Shown: positions 1-9,828 of the stretch, piece by piece
How the letters are laid out: each line of letters begins with the position of its first letter
How positions within the stretch are numbered: position 1 is the stretch's first letter
Assembly (NCBI GenBank): GCA_965247065.1
Contig: CBDFGN010000006.1
Span: 4,464,001 to 4,528,000, forward strand
Reading direction: 5' to 3'
Length of the DNA: 64,000 bases
Origin: CBDFGN01 sp965247065
Lineage (GTDB): Bacteria > Bacteroidota > Bacteroidia > Cytophagales > Cyclobacteriaceae
The notes under the pieces: model-generated
Told to the model about the DNA's origin: nothing
Seen by the model: the letters and a program-made list of their open reading frames with translations, nothing else
Databases searched by the model: none
Made by a program: the position numbers and the translations under genes

Positions 1-163
1 GTCTGTACCAGGACCTAGGCGATCTGAATGCCTCGGTGAATCTCTATTTGGAGGCCCAGAAAGTGTACCAAAAGGCAGACATGGAAGGTTCTGCAGAGTA
101 TGCTGTGGCCTTGAACAACATGGGGACGGTCTACGAGACTGCGGGGAATTACAATAAGGCTCT
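1..163 (+). pseudogene. TPR-CHAT gene, 5' fragment before IS110
   Basis: The reading frame is open from the window edge, so the true start lies outside. The encoded residues (LYQDLGDLNAS..., then ALNNMGTVYETAGNYNKAL) are TPR helices. The frame runs into the IS110 element at about 164. Removing 1271 bp joins this frame to the one that resumes at 1435, giving the residues N-Y-N-K-A-L-E-L-Y-L-Q-A-L, a proper TPR helix. This is therefore the N-terminal part of the gene ending at 4018. As it stands the fragment would read about 40 codons into the IS and stop near 296. Confidence 0.85.
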
Positions 164-176
164 CGATTTCTATGGA

Positions 177-1220
177 TCAAGCAAGAGTCAGGGTATATGT
201 TTTTTCATATTTTCTGGTTTCTCGGACTACAGCAAAAACTCTATGAATAAGTTTGTTCCGGATCGCATTCAACACCGACATTTTGTTTTTCCCTGATTCC
301 ACTTTCCGTTCATAATAATCCCTTAATTCCCCCGGATGAGTAACCGCTGACATGGCTGCCAGATGCAGGAGCTTTTTCATCTTCTTATTGGCCAGATGCG
401 AAACTCGACTCCGGCCCCGGTAGCTGGTGCCGGATCGGTACTCGAAGGGCACTACCCCTGAGTAACAGGCAAACTTCTTGGCCTCAGTAAAGTCTTTGAA
501 CTCATTGGTAGTTGCAATGAAATGGGCTGCAATAGTAGATCCAATGTTATCCACTGAAGTCACTTGCTCAAAGAGCTCATTTAAAGATTGATCGGATCGA
601 ATGAAATCATAAATTTTCAGATCCAAAGCCTTGAGCTTTTTCTCCATGTTAGCTAGTACCGGTTTGAGGGTAGTTTTCTGAAGTTGCATCACATCATCAT
701 CCACAAAACCACAGGCCTCCTTTAAAGGAGTTGCCAACTGCAGTTTAGTCTTGAGCAGTCGTTCTCTGAGTGATAGCATGAACTTTAAATTGCGGATTTT
801 CTTTCGAGAAGGCTTCCATAACTGGGCTTTGTCCTGGTTTCGACAGGCATATTGAGCGATTCGATAGGAATCCACCTGATCGTTCTTTCCTCTCAAAACA
901 CCCAGGGATTGTTTGATCTGCCGGGCCGATTCCAGCCACACATTGAGCTGCTGTTTTTCAAAGTAATTGAGCAGATGATTGTTATAGATCCCAGTGAATT
1001 CCAGGCAAAACAAAACCTGGTCAGGCTGGTAGCCAGGCAGCTGCATAAGTCTCTTGATAAAACTCTTAATCCCTTTCAGACTATTAGCAGTTCTTAGGTG
1101 AAACAACCTGTGACTATTTTGTACTACCGTAAAATCAAGGGTTGACTTTGAAACATCAATGCCCACGAAATAATTGAAATTCATAACTTTACCATTAAGA
1201 CTTATCAAGTGGGTTAACAT
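177..1220 (-). CDS. IS110-family transposase (DEDD recombinase)
   Basis: The product is 347 residues. The N-terminal DEDD (RuvC-like) half shows GIDVSKSTLD, then CLEFTGIYN and KNDQVDSYRIAQYA, which supply the acidic residues. The C-terminal Transposase_20 half has VDNIGSTIAAHFIA (helix-hairpin-helix) and a serine-containing segment SGTSYRGRSRVSHLANKK, matching the catalytic-serine region of the family. Methionine 13 (MNFNYFVGID) is a likelier start than the first methionine, because conserved family sequence begins there. The protein is identical to that of the second copy at 53577-54620. The gene is intact, so the element is probably active or only recently silent. Confidence 0.95.
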   Translation of the reverse strand: MLTHLISLNGKVMNFNYFVGIDVSKSTLDFTVVQNSHRLFHLRTANSLKGIKSFIKRLMQLPGYQPDQVLFCLEFTGIYNNHLLNYFEKQQLNVWLESARQIKQSLGVLRGKNDQVDSYRIAQYACRNQDKAQLWKPSRKKIRNLKFMLSLRERLLKTKLQLATPLKEACGFVDDDVMQLQKTTLKPVLANMEKKLKALDLKIYDFIRSDQSLNELFEQVTSVDNIGSTIAAHFIATTNEFKDFTEAKKFACYSGVVPFEYRSGTSYRGRSRVSHLANKKMKKLLHLAAMSAVTHPGELRDYYERKVESGKNKMSVLNAIRNKLIHRVFAVVRETRKYEKTYTLTLA

Positions 1221-1436
1221 TTTTGAACACGATCAAAACCTTACTAATGGGTCTAGTCCCAAATTTCTATTTGATGCTTGTTCAAAAAAGCTGGCAGAGG
1301 ATTGAATCGCGAGATAGGTCGCAAACCTAGGCCTTTGCATAATTCGCCTCTGCCAGTGTTAACTCATGACCGCCTTGGTCACCTCATAAAAATAAACCTT
1401 GATTCTTGGAATAATCCTAGAGGCCTAATCTAAAGG
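1221..1436 (-). ncRNA. Candidate IS110 bridge RNA region, copy 1
   Basis: This is the non-coding end of the element, upstream of the transposase. It carries two successive long-armed hairpins: CTGGCAGAGG at 1291-1300 pairs with CCTCTGCCAG at 1347-1356, and a second pair TTTTTGAACA/TGTTCAAAAA lies nearer the transposase start. Two loop-bearing hairpins at this place are what bridge RNAs of IS110 elements look like. The details of the loop matches are given for copy 2 (53361-53576), which reads on the plus strand. Transcription is not shown by the sequence. Confidence 0.6.
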
Positions 1437-4018
1437 AACTTTACCTGCAAGCTCTTGGATTAAGGCAATCCCTATTTGGCGAGAGCGATCCTAGCCACGC
1501 AAGTACCCTTAACAACCTTGGAAGACTCTATACGAATACGGGAGAATTGAATCAGGGGGAGCAGTACCTCCAACAGGCACTAAACATATACGAGTCAGTC
1601 CAGCCAGACCTTGCAAACGATTATGCCAATACGATGGACAATCTGGGCAGGTTGTTTGAAATCGCCGGTGATTTTGGTAAGGCCGAGAGGACAATGGTTG
1701 CTGCTGCAGAGCTGAGAAGCAATTTTTCCGGGGAAAACCGGTTGGAGTACGCCGGGTCCTTGAATAATTTGGGCAGTTTGTATCGAAATCTGGGTAACAT
1801 ACGAAATGCAGAGTCGTATTTTGTGGAAGCGCGAAATATCTATTCTGAGATTCTCGGCGCCCAAAGCCCACAATATGCTACCGCTATAAACAACTTGGCC
1901 CAGGTGTACCGAATATCTGGTAAGACAGGCGAAGCAGAGGCGTTGTATAACGAAGCGGCCCAGATATATCTAAACTACTATGGAGAGGATCATCCGCTTT
2001 ACGCCACCGCGTTGAATAACCTAGCCCGGTTGTATCGAGGCCAAGGCAAGGACGACCAGGCCCGTGAGCTATACGAAAAGACGATTGAAATTGATAAGAA
2101 GAGTTTGGGACCTAAGCACCCTCAATACGCCACCTCCCTGACAAACCTTGGCGTTTTATATATGGCGGGTGCTCAAACTGACAAGGCTGAGCCCTTGTAC
2201 AAGGAGGCCTTGGACATCCGGCGGGAGAGCTTGGGAAAGAAACATCCGCAGTATGCCCGTTCCTTGAACAATCTGGCCCTGCTATATCTTGCCAACGATC
2301 GGCTGGTCGAAGCCGAACCGCTTTTTACGGAAGCAATTCAGGTACAAATTGAGTCCATTAAGTCGCTTTTTCCGTCACTAAGTGAAAAAGAGAAAGAGGA
2401 CTATTACAAAACTGTTAGGCTGGATCAGGAGAGATTCAATACTCTCGTAGTTCTCCTGGAGAGAGAGAATCCTAAGATCATCGCCGAACTTTTCAACAAC
2501 CAATTGGCAACCAAGGCAATGCTTTTCAGCGCGACCGATAAGATGAGGCGAACCATAATGGCCAGTGGTGACAAGGCGTTGATCCAGGAGTTTTTAGAGT
2601 GGAGAAATCTAAAGGCCGATCTGGCCAGGTATTACCAAGTGGGAAAGGACGAATTGGAAAAGCGCAAAATTAATCTAGAGGATTTGGAGAACCATGCCAA
2701 CGATCTGGAAAAGAGCCTTTCGTTGCGTTCCGAGATATTTGCCCACGAGACCGATCAGCGCAAGTACACTTGGCATGACATACAAGCCAGTCTTGCACCT
2801 GATGAGGCGGTCATAGAGATCATTCGCTTTAGAGAGTTTGGGTTTAGAAAAACCGCGAGCCGAATTGATTTCGGCTTCACCCCCAGTATTCATTATGTGG
2901 CCCTCGTGGTCACCAAAGGGAATGTAAACGGTCCAGACCTCGTGTTGTTGGAAAATGGAGATGAACTTGAGGCAAAGTATCTCTCCAACTACAAGAATTC
3001 CTTAAAATTCCGGGTCGAGGATTGGTATTCGTACGACCAGTATTGGGCCAAGATCGCTGAGAAATTAAAAGGTATTAACAAAGTATTCATTTCTCCGGAT
3101 GGTGTGTTTAATAAACTCAATCCAAATGTCTTCTATGACACCAAAACGGGCAAATTCCTTATTGATGAATTGGATGTTGAACAGGTGACCAATAGCAAGG
3201 ACATTCTAGAGAAAACGGTCAAGGAAAATCCGATTCGGACTGCCGTTATGATTGGGAATCCTGATTATGATATTTCTCCCGAGGGTAGACGCAATGTGGT
3301 GCAAGGCAAACCGTATGTACCCCAGACAGTTGGCGGTTATATAGATTACACTAAAATCAAATACGGGTATCAGTATTTTGTGAATCTTCCCGGGGCACAG
3401 GAAGAAATCGTTAAGATTAACGAGATTACTTCATCTCATAATTGGGAGAACCAAACCTATATGAAAGCAACGGCATTGGAGGAAGTGGTGAAAGCCGTGC
3501 AAAGTCCAAAAGTACTTCATATCGCCACTCACGGTTTTTTCTCACAGAATGTGGTAAACTCTGTTGAGAAGTACGGAGTTTCGGCAGATAATCCTTTATT
3601 CCAGTCCGGACTAATGTTGGCAGGATCAGGTAATACAGTGTACCAACGGCAAGTGGGTGGCGGGTCGAATTTAGCTATTGAGGACGGTATATTAACGGCC
3701 TTTGAGGCCATGAACTTGAACCTAGATAATACCGACTTGGTCGTTCTTTCTGCCTGTGAAACGGGATTGGGTGAGGTGCGAAACGGCGAAGGAGTATACG
3801 GGCTGGAACGAGCTTTTAAGGTTGCCGGCGCCAAATCCATTATCATGAGCCTGGTTAAGGTGCAGGACCAGGCCACAAAGGAATTGATGATGTTGTTTTA
3901 TCAGGATTGGGTCGAATTAGGTAACAAGCGGGAAGCTTTTCAGAAAGCCCAAAAGGAATTCAGGCTGATGTATGACGATCCTTATATATGGGGGGCGTTC
4001 GTGATGATTGGTGATTAA
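1435..4018 (+). pseudogene. TPR-CHAT protease-like protein, 3' part
   Basis: This is the main part of the IS-interrupted gene, about 860 codons. The frame resumes at the IS junction with ELYLQALGLRQ; the first usable start in this fragment is a TTG at 1547. The first 300 or so residues are 42-residue TPRs of the kinesin-light-chain type (YATALNNLARLYRGQGK and similar). A coiled linker follows, then a CHAT domain of about 340 residues with the expected catalytic pair: histidine in VLHIATHGFF and cysteine in VVLSACETGLGE. CHAT is a caspase-like peptidase fold often attached to TPRs; the substrate here is unknown. No signal peptide can be judged because the start is missing. The stop codon abuts the stop of the opposing gene with no gap. 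Confidence 0.85.
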
Positions 4019-5786
4019 CTATTGGCTATAGATGTTGATTTCCTGACCCGGGCTAAGCTCATGATCGGTGAGGCCATTCAGTTCCATAAGCAACTCCTCC
4101 GGGATATTCAGTTTCTTGGCAATGGTAATAACTGTTTCTCTAGGCTGTACCACATATTTTTGCAAGCCCTGGAATGATGCCGATCCCTGAAAAACAAGGT
4201 CAGGATCCGGTTTCCGATCTATCTTTTTAACCCTTACCGGTGAGTATGCCTCCACTACATTCGAGGTAAGTCCGTTTATTTCGACAAACTCGTCCACCGT
4301 CATCTGAAATGCCTTGGAGATGCTGAACAGAGTGGTTTTGGGCTTTACAATGTAGGTGACATACTTCGGGTCGTAATTGTCCACTCCGAAGATTTCAAAT
4401 TCAACCCGACGATTGAGCTGGCGCCGGTATCGGTTATTGGCTCCCGCGGGAGCAGCCTTACCCTTGGCATTCATAACCAGGGATGTTCGGGGCATGCCCT
4501 GGCTTACCAGGTAACTGAAAGCCGCCTTTCCTCTTCGTTCGCTTAGGGCCAGGTTATAATCGTCACTTCCAATGCGGTCGGTGTAAGCATTCATTTCTAC
4601 CTGGAATTCCTTATTGGTATGTGACAACTCCACCAGTTCTTCCAAAACTTTCACCGATACCCTGCTTAAGGTGTCACTATTAAACCCAAAATAGATGTTT
4701 TCGTATTTTATCTTTCCAGCAACTTTTTTCGAACCCTTGACGTCAAGATCCTTGATAAAGTAACTGTCGGCTTCTCCGGCAGTCTTGGTCTGGCCTGTCG
4801 TGATCCTGAAGTTCTGATCCGCTGGCAGATTAGAGTAACGGAAGGATCCATCTTTTTCGGTGGTTGTCAACTTGATTACCTCATTTTGATCATCCACCAA
4901 AGGGACTTCGATTTCGGCTGTTGGCAGCCCGGAAATGAGATTTATCAACTTCCCCGAAACGGTTACGAACTCGAAGTCCTCAGCAGAATAGGTATTGATC
5001 TTGGCAATCACGTCGGAAAGCGTCAACGCCTGATAATCTACTTCGAGATTTTTCCCCAAAATTCGGTCATTAGCTTTTCGTATCTCGGTTAACCTAAACA
5101 GCCGCGCGGCCTGATTGTCACTCAGGGCGCGCACATAGCGTTTGTCGGCTTCCACCATTTCCAGCCGACCTTTCTGACTCTTGTTCATGCCACGGACAGC
5201 AATCAGTCGATTTATTCGCTCCCGCTTTTCGGGCGCCATAAACTCATAGTAGCTCTGGTCTTCATTGGTTAGATAGGCGTTAGGGTCCCCGGCCAACACT
5301 CGTCCTAACCTACCGATGGCTTCCTTTTCGGCCTTTTCCAAGGAGGCATAATATTGTTCATCGGATTTTCTCAGATCCGGGTCATCCTGGTACTGCTCGA
5401 GCGCGACGCTGGTGCCCACAATCCGATCAACCTGTTGCCTTTCTGCTTCAGGCAGGTTGTTATAATAGTCGATATCACCCTTGATCACCGCTTCGGTTGC
5501 CAATGCGCCTCTCTGTGAGGATGGGTCAATTTCTTTGCTAATTGAAATGTCAGCTTTGGTGATCGGCCCCTTGACCCGCGAGGATTTAAGGGCAACAAGC
5601 CGTTCTACCCGGGATTTTTGGCTGTCCTCCAAACCGTCGTAGAATGCTTGATCTTGACCGGACAAGGTTTGAAAATAAGTCTCGGGGGAATCAAGACCCC
5701 CAATTACCTTAGCCATCTCATCAATCAGGTCTTGATCTTCCCGAGGCAAATGTTTATAGAAGTATTCATCCGCACGAATTAAATTA
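4019..5786 (-). pseudogene. PorE-like giant OmpA protein, 3' part (repeats, CRD, OmpA, LysM)
   Basis: This is the C-terminal piece of one gene running from 12094 to 4019. The frame continues from the middle piece when IS982 and one target copy are removed (SNLIRADEYFYKHLPREDQ). The order is about six of the 'FYxxL' helical repeats, then a carboxypeptidase-regulatory-like domain (VSGKLINLISGLPTAEIEV), then an OmpA C-terminal domain (IYFGFNSDTL; NAYTDRIGSDDYN; LSERR with the Asp and Arg that bind peptidoglycan in the family), and finally two LysM domains (YIVKPKTTLFSISKAF; YVVQPRETVITIAKKL). The first internal methionine would start a fragment without a signal peptide. The role is probably to anchor an outer-membrane complex to peptidoglycan, by analogy with PorE (TPR, propeller, CRD, OmpA). 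Confidence 0.85.
5780..5786. repeat. Target-site duplication TAAATTA of IS982 copy 1
   Basis: TAAATTA at 5780-5786 is repeated at 6818-6824, directly flanking the IS982 ends. The site is a near-palindrome, TAAWTTA. Confidence 0.9.
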
Positions 5787-6817
5787 ACGTGAGTTCGATA
5801 TAAAATAGAGTAGTTTATTGATAGAAAAAAGGCAGAAAATTAGTATATTAAGTCATTGACAATCAACAAAATAACTAATATTTCTACCTATGTTAACTGC
5901 TACTAAAATTACTGAAATTTTTTGTTCCATTGACGATTTTTGTCTGGATTTTGTCCCAAAATTGGAAAAAAGATTGCTGGGAAGTAAAAAGCGCAACAAA
6001 CCTGGTAAGCTTTCTTTATCCGAAGTAATGACTATACAGGTCTTGTTCCAGATCTCAGGATATCGAAATTTCAAGACCTTTTACAACACATACGTTTGTG
6101 GCCACTTGCGCTCCTTCTTTCCTGATGTGGTAAGCTATAACCGAATGGTAGAACTTTGTAGTGGAAGTCTTCTGCCAATGGCTATTTATCTGAAAACACA
6201 AGGGACTGGACAGTGTACAGGTATAAGTTTTATAGACAGCACTCCGTTAAGGGTCTGTCATAACAGACGGATCCATAACCATAAAGTATTTGAAGGGTTA
6301 GCTAAAAGAGGCTATTGTTCCATCGGATGGTTCTACGGGTTTAAGCTCCATCTTATCACTGCTGATACGGGTGAAATCATCGATTTTATGCTCACACCGG
6401 GCAATGTGGATGACAGAAAGCCTCTTAAAATTGAACGGTTTATTAAGAAATTATTCGGAAAGCTCTTTGGTGATAAAGGCTACATCAGTAAGGAACTTTT
6501 TAAAAATCTGTTCTTCCGCGGAGTCCATCTGATAACCAAACTCAAACGCAATATGAAGTCCTCATCCTTAACCCCCATCATGGATGCTATAATGCTCCGT
6601 AAAAGGGCTATTTGTGAGACTATCATTGATCAACTTAAAAACATCTTCCAGATTGAACACTCCAGGCACAGGAGCCCAACTAATTTCCTTACCAACCTTT
6701 TCTCGGCTTTAATCGCTTACAACTTTTGCGAAAAAAAGCCCTCAATCAAATTGAACTACCAGGACACCGGTCAACTCTTTCTCGCTCTTTAATCATTCCT
6801 TATTGTCGAACTCACGT
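5787..6817 (+). mobile_element. IS982-family insertion sequence, copy 1
   Basis: The element is 1031 bp with a 12-bp perfect terminal inverted repeat (ACGTGAGTTCGA at the left end and its complement at the right end). It is flanked by the 7-bp direct repeat TAAATTA. It differs from copy 2 (8791-9821) at only two positions that I noticed: one just before the transposase start and one changing Tyr to His. Removing the element and one target copy restores the host reading frame exactly, which fixes the ends. Confidence 0.95.
5890..6792 (+). CDS. IS982-family transposase, copy 1
   Basis: The product is 300 residues, a full-length DDE transposase of the IS982 family. The acidic triad can be placed in FIDSTPLRVCHNRRIHNHK (first Asp), FGDKGYISKELF (second Asp) and RAICETIIDQLKNIF (Glu). 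The family signature SYNRMVELCSGS is also present. It lies inside and antisense to the PorE-like gene. It has no frameshift, so it is likely functional. It differs from copy 2 by Tyr versus His in AKRG(Y/H)CSIGW. Confidence 0.95.
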   Translation: MLTATKITEIFCSIDDFCLDFVPKLEKRLLGSKKRNKPGKLSLSEVMTIQVLFQISGYRNFKTFYNTYVCGHLRSFFPDVVSYNRMVELCSGSLLPMAIYLKTQGTGQCTGISFIDSTPLRVCHNRRIHNHKVFEGLAKRGYCSIGWFYGFKLHLITADTGEIIDFMLTPGNVDDRKPLKIERFIKKLFGKLFGDKGYISKELFKNLFFRGVHLITKLKRNMKSSSLTPIMDAIMLRKRAICETIIDQLKNIFQIEHSRHRSPTNFLTNLFSALIAYNFCEKKPSIKLNYQDTGQLFLAL

Positions 6818-8790
6818 TAAATTAGAGATCCGGGTAACCACAAGGCGGTCAACCTGCTTACTTTCAGACTCCGAAAGATTCTTCCTAAACTCCTTTGCTA
6901 CTGAATTGACAAGCCGGCCAAGATACTCCGGATCATTGATTATGAAAGCCGTTGCTAGCTCGTCAATCACCTCCTTCTGACCGTCGGCTAGTGAGGCGTA
7001 GAATTGCTGATCCCGGTCTTCGATTGTGAAGGCTACAGAAGAACTCAGGTCCAGGACGCGATCCCGGACGGCTTCCCGGGTAAGGTTCTTGTCATCTTCT
7101 GAAAGGGCCTGGTAATGAGTTTCGTCCGCACTGGAATGAGCTAGCTCCGAAAAGCCTTCGGTCCCTGAAATGTAGGCTTGAGCGTAGCGATTGATTCGGC
7201 GCTGGTCTTCAGGAGGAAGATTCCGATAAAACCTTGCGCTGGCTGAATTATCCCGCCTCAGTTCGGAATTTTGATCCTTAGCCAGACTGTAGGCGATCAG
7301 ACGGTCGGTTCGAGCCTTATCTTCAGGCGATAGGTTTTGATAAAATTCCTTTTGGCCAGATTCCATGCTCATGGCCAGTGTAAGGCCATTATCTTCCAGA
7401 ACGGTAGTAATAATTCCATCCACTTTATTCCGGTCATCCTCCGGTAGATTGTTATAAAAGAGCTCATCCTCCTCTCGCATGGCGGTAAGACCTGAACTGG
7501 AAAGAACTCTAACCCGGGAACGGACGGTTCGCTCGATCCGGTCCTTGTCCCCGGACGTAAGGCTGTTGTAGAATTGCAACTGATCCTCAGTGAATGCCAA
7601 TTCAACGGCATATAAGCGCGCGGCAACCATTAGGGATATGAGCTCATCGATCCGGGCAACCTCGGGCGAATCAAATTCTTCTTCTGCCTGGGCGGATGCA
7701 TCGACAGCAATAGCGATCTCAATATGGGCCTTGGTAAGTTTACCTAAACTGGCCTTTTCTTGATCAGAAAGGTCATTTATGAACTGGGCGTCGGTTGATG
7801 ATAATCCCGATAAGGAAGAGGAGGCTAGACTGCCCATGATCCCTTTTTCCTCCTGGCTCAGATTCTGATAAAAATGGTGGTCTTCCTTACTCAGGTAGTC
7901 AGGTACTAGGTTGCCATCGCTTAAGACCGACACGCCCACCAGGCTGGCCATTGTCTCTCTTTCCCCAGAGCTCAGCTGGCCTATGAACTTCTGTTCCTGA
8001 GGGCTCATGTCTGTCATCTGCCCGGCCTGAAAATTATCTACGATTTTCCTTTCCTCCGGCTTAAGACCTTGGTAAAAGGCGATTTCCTTTGCCCCAACCT
8101 TAAACGAGAGAATCCCGACGTGATTGAGGAAATAGGATTGAGCCAGCAGCCCTATGTGACCCTTTTGTTCCGAATCCAGTTTTTCAAAATACGATTTCTC
8201 TTCGGACGAAAGATTCTTGAATGTAGAAGCCAAGATCTCATCCACCTTGGTTTTGTCAGCTGAACCTAGGTTTTGATAAAATGCCTGCTGTTCCGCGGTA
8301 AGGTTGGCGGCATCCAGATTTCCGCCTCCGGAGATATATTTTCCGAGAAGTTGAGCGACTGATTTTTTATTATCGGAGTCCAGATTCGCATAATGGGCTA
8401 AGGCTCCGGCCGAAACACTTTTCAGCGGAGACGCCAAAATGCTCTCGATTTTGCTTTGATCCTGCGGAGATTGACTTTGATAAAATGCCTTGGCCGCAGG
8501 ACTGGATTCATTCGCGTCATGAGTCGACAGATAGGCTGAAATAGCCAATCTCCAGGAGCGATAGTAGTCCGACTCCGTAAGTTCGTAGTAATACTGGTAG
8601 TAAGGGCTTCCCAAATTCTTAGACCGACCAACTATAATTCGATTGATCCGATTCCTTTGGTCCTCGGACAGGCTCTTGTAATAGGCGATAGCCTCTTCGG
8701 GCAACTGGGAAGTGAGATTCTCCAGGGTATTGCCGCCCGAAACATAGGCTTGTGCCAATTCATCAATTCGCTCCTGGTCGTTGTAATTTA
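6818..8790 (-). pseudogene. PorE-like giant OmpA protein, middle part (helical repeats)
   Basis: This is the middle piece of the gene, lying between the two IS982 copies and open throughout (about 657 codons). It consists almost entirely of a repeated helical unit with the pattern (F/Y)YxxLxxE(D/E)(K/R)xx(I/V)(D/E)RL. I count about 17 units in this piece. In the first half the spacing alternates between 30 and 38 residues (for example FYQNLGSADK to YFEKLDSEQK is 30, and YFEKLDSEQK to FYQGLKPEER is 38). A segment with ISLMVAARLYAVELAFTEDQ also appears, in nearly the same form, in the N-terminal piece about 665 codons earlier, so the protein grew by duplication of a large block. I do not recognise this repeat as a named family. 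Confidence 0.8.
8784..8790. repeat. Target-site duplication TAATTTA of IS982 copy 2
   Basis: TAATTTA at 8784-8790 is repeated at 9822-9828. It is the reverse complement of the copy 1 target, and both fit TAAWTTA. Confidence 0.9.
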
Positions 8791-9821
8791 ACGTGAGTTC
8801 GATATAAAATAGAGTAGTTTATTGATAGAAAAAAGGCAGAAAATTAGTATATTAAGTCATTGACAATCAACAAAATAACTAATATTTCTGCCTATGTTAA
8901 CTGCTACTAAAATTACTGAAATTTTTTGTTCCATTGACGATTTTTGTCTGGATTTTGTCCCAAAATTGGAAAAAAGATTGCTGGGAAGTAAAAAGCGCAA
9001 CAAACCTGGTAAGCTTTCTTTATCCGAAGTAATGACTATACAGGTCTTGTTCCAGATCTCAGGATATCGAAATTTCAAGACCTTTTACAACACATACGTT
9101 TGTGGCCACTTGCGCTCCTTCTTTCCTGATGTGGTAAGCTATAACCGAATGGTAGAACTTTGTAGTGGAAGTCTTCTGCCAATGGCTATTTATCTGAAAA
9201 CACAAGGGACTGGACAGTGTACAGGTATAAGTTTTATAGACAGCACTCCGTTAAGGGTCTGTCATAACAGACGGATCCATAACCATAAAGTATTTGAAGG
9301 GTTAGCTAAAAGAGGCCATTGTTCCATCGGATGGTTCTACGGGTTTAAGCTCCATCTTATCACTGCTGATACGGGTGAAATCATCGATTTTATGCTCACA
9401 CCGGGCAATGTGGATGACAGAAAGCCTCTTAAAATTGAACGGTTTATTAAGAAATTATTCGGAAAGCTCTTTGGTGATAAAGGCTACATCAGTAAGGAAC
9501 TTTTTAAAAATCTGTTCTTCCGCGGAGTCCATCTGATAACCAAACTCAAACGCAATATGAAGTCCTCATCCTTAACCCCCATCATGGATGCTATAATGCT
9601 CCGTAAAAGGGCTATTTGTGAGACTATCATTGATCAACTTAAAAACATCTTCCAGATTGAACACTCCAGGCACAGGAGCCCAACTAATTTCCTTACCAAC
9701 CTTTTCTCGGCTTTAATCGCTTACAACTTTTGCGAAAAAAAGCCCTCAATCAAATTGAACTACCAGGACACCGGTCAACTCTTTCTCGCTCTTTAATCAT
9801 TCCTTATTGTCGAACTCACGT
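8791..9821 (+). mobile_element. IS982-family insertion sequence, copy 2
   Basis: The element is 1031 bp with the same 12-bp terminal inverted repeats as copy 1, in the same orientation and in the same host gene, 3004 bp away. It is flanked by the 7-bp duplication TAATTTA. Excision with one target copy restores the host residues F-Y-Q-N-L-N-Y-N-D-Q-E-R. The near identity to copy 1 indicates recent transposition. Confidence 0.95.
8894..9796 (+). CDS. IS982-family transposase, copy 2
   Basis: The product is 300 residues and intact, identical to the copy 1 transposase except His for Tyr in AKRGHCSIGW. The DDE residues are at the same places (FIDSTPL, FGDKGYIS, ICETIIDQ). It is antisense to the interrupted PorE-like gene. 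Confidence 0.95.
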   Translation: MLTATKITEIFCSIDDFCLDFVPKLEKRLLGSKKRNKPGKLSLSEVMTIQVLFQISGYRNFKTFYNTYVCGHLRSFFPDVVSYNRMVELCSGSLLPMAIYLKTQGTGQCTGISFIDSTPLRVCHNRRIHNHKVFEGLAKRGHCSIGWFYGFKLHLITADTGEIIDFMLTPGNVDDRKPLKIERFIKKLFGKLFGDKGYISKELFKNLFFRGVHLITKLKRNMKSSSLTPIMDAIMLRKRAICETIIDQLKNIFQIEHSRHRSPTNFLTNLFSALIAYNFCEKKPSIKLNYQDTGQLFLAL

Positions 9822-9828
9822 TAATTTA

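Larger units (their letters stand above)
164..1436 (-). mobile_element. IS110-family insertion sequence, copy 1
   Basis: A 1273-bp stretch here is identical, as far as read, to the reverse complement of 53361-54633. Both interrupted genes are restored in frame only if 1271 bp are removed. The element is therefore about 1271 bp plus a 2-bp overlap with the target, and its exact ends are uncertain by 2 bp. There are no terminal inverted repeats and no multi-base target duplication, as expected for IS110. The transposase lies close to one end (14 bp), with about 216 bp of non-coding DNA upstream of it. Both copies sit beside the target sequence AAAGT(T/A) on the 5' side of the element, read in transposase orientation. 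Confidence 0.9.

Noticed and set aside
1..4018. TPR-CHAT considered as part of a CRISPR-guided protease system
   Set aside because: No Cas effector, array or other CRISPR gene is present in the window.
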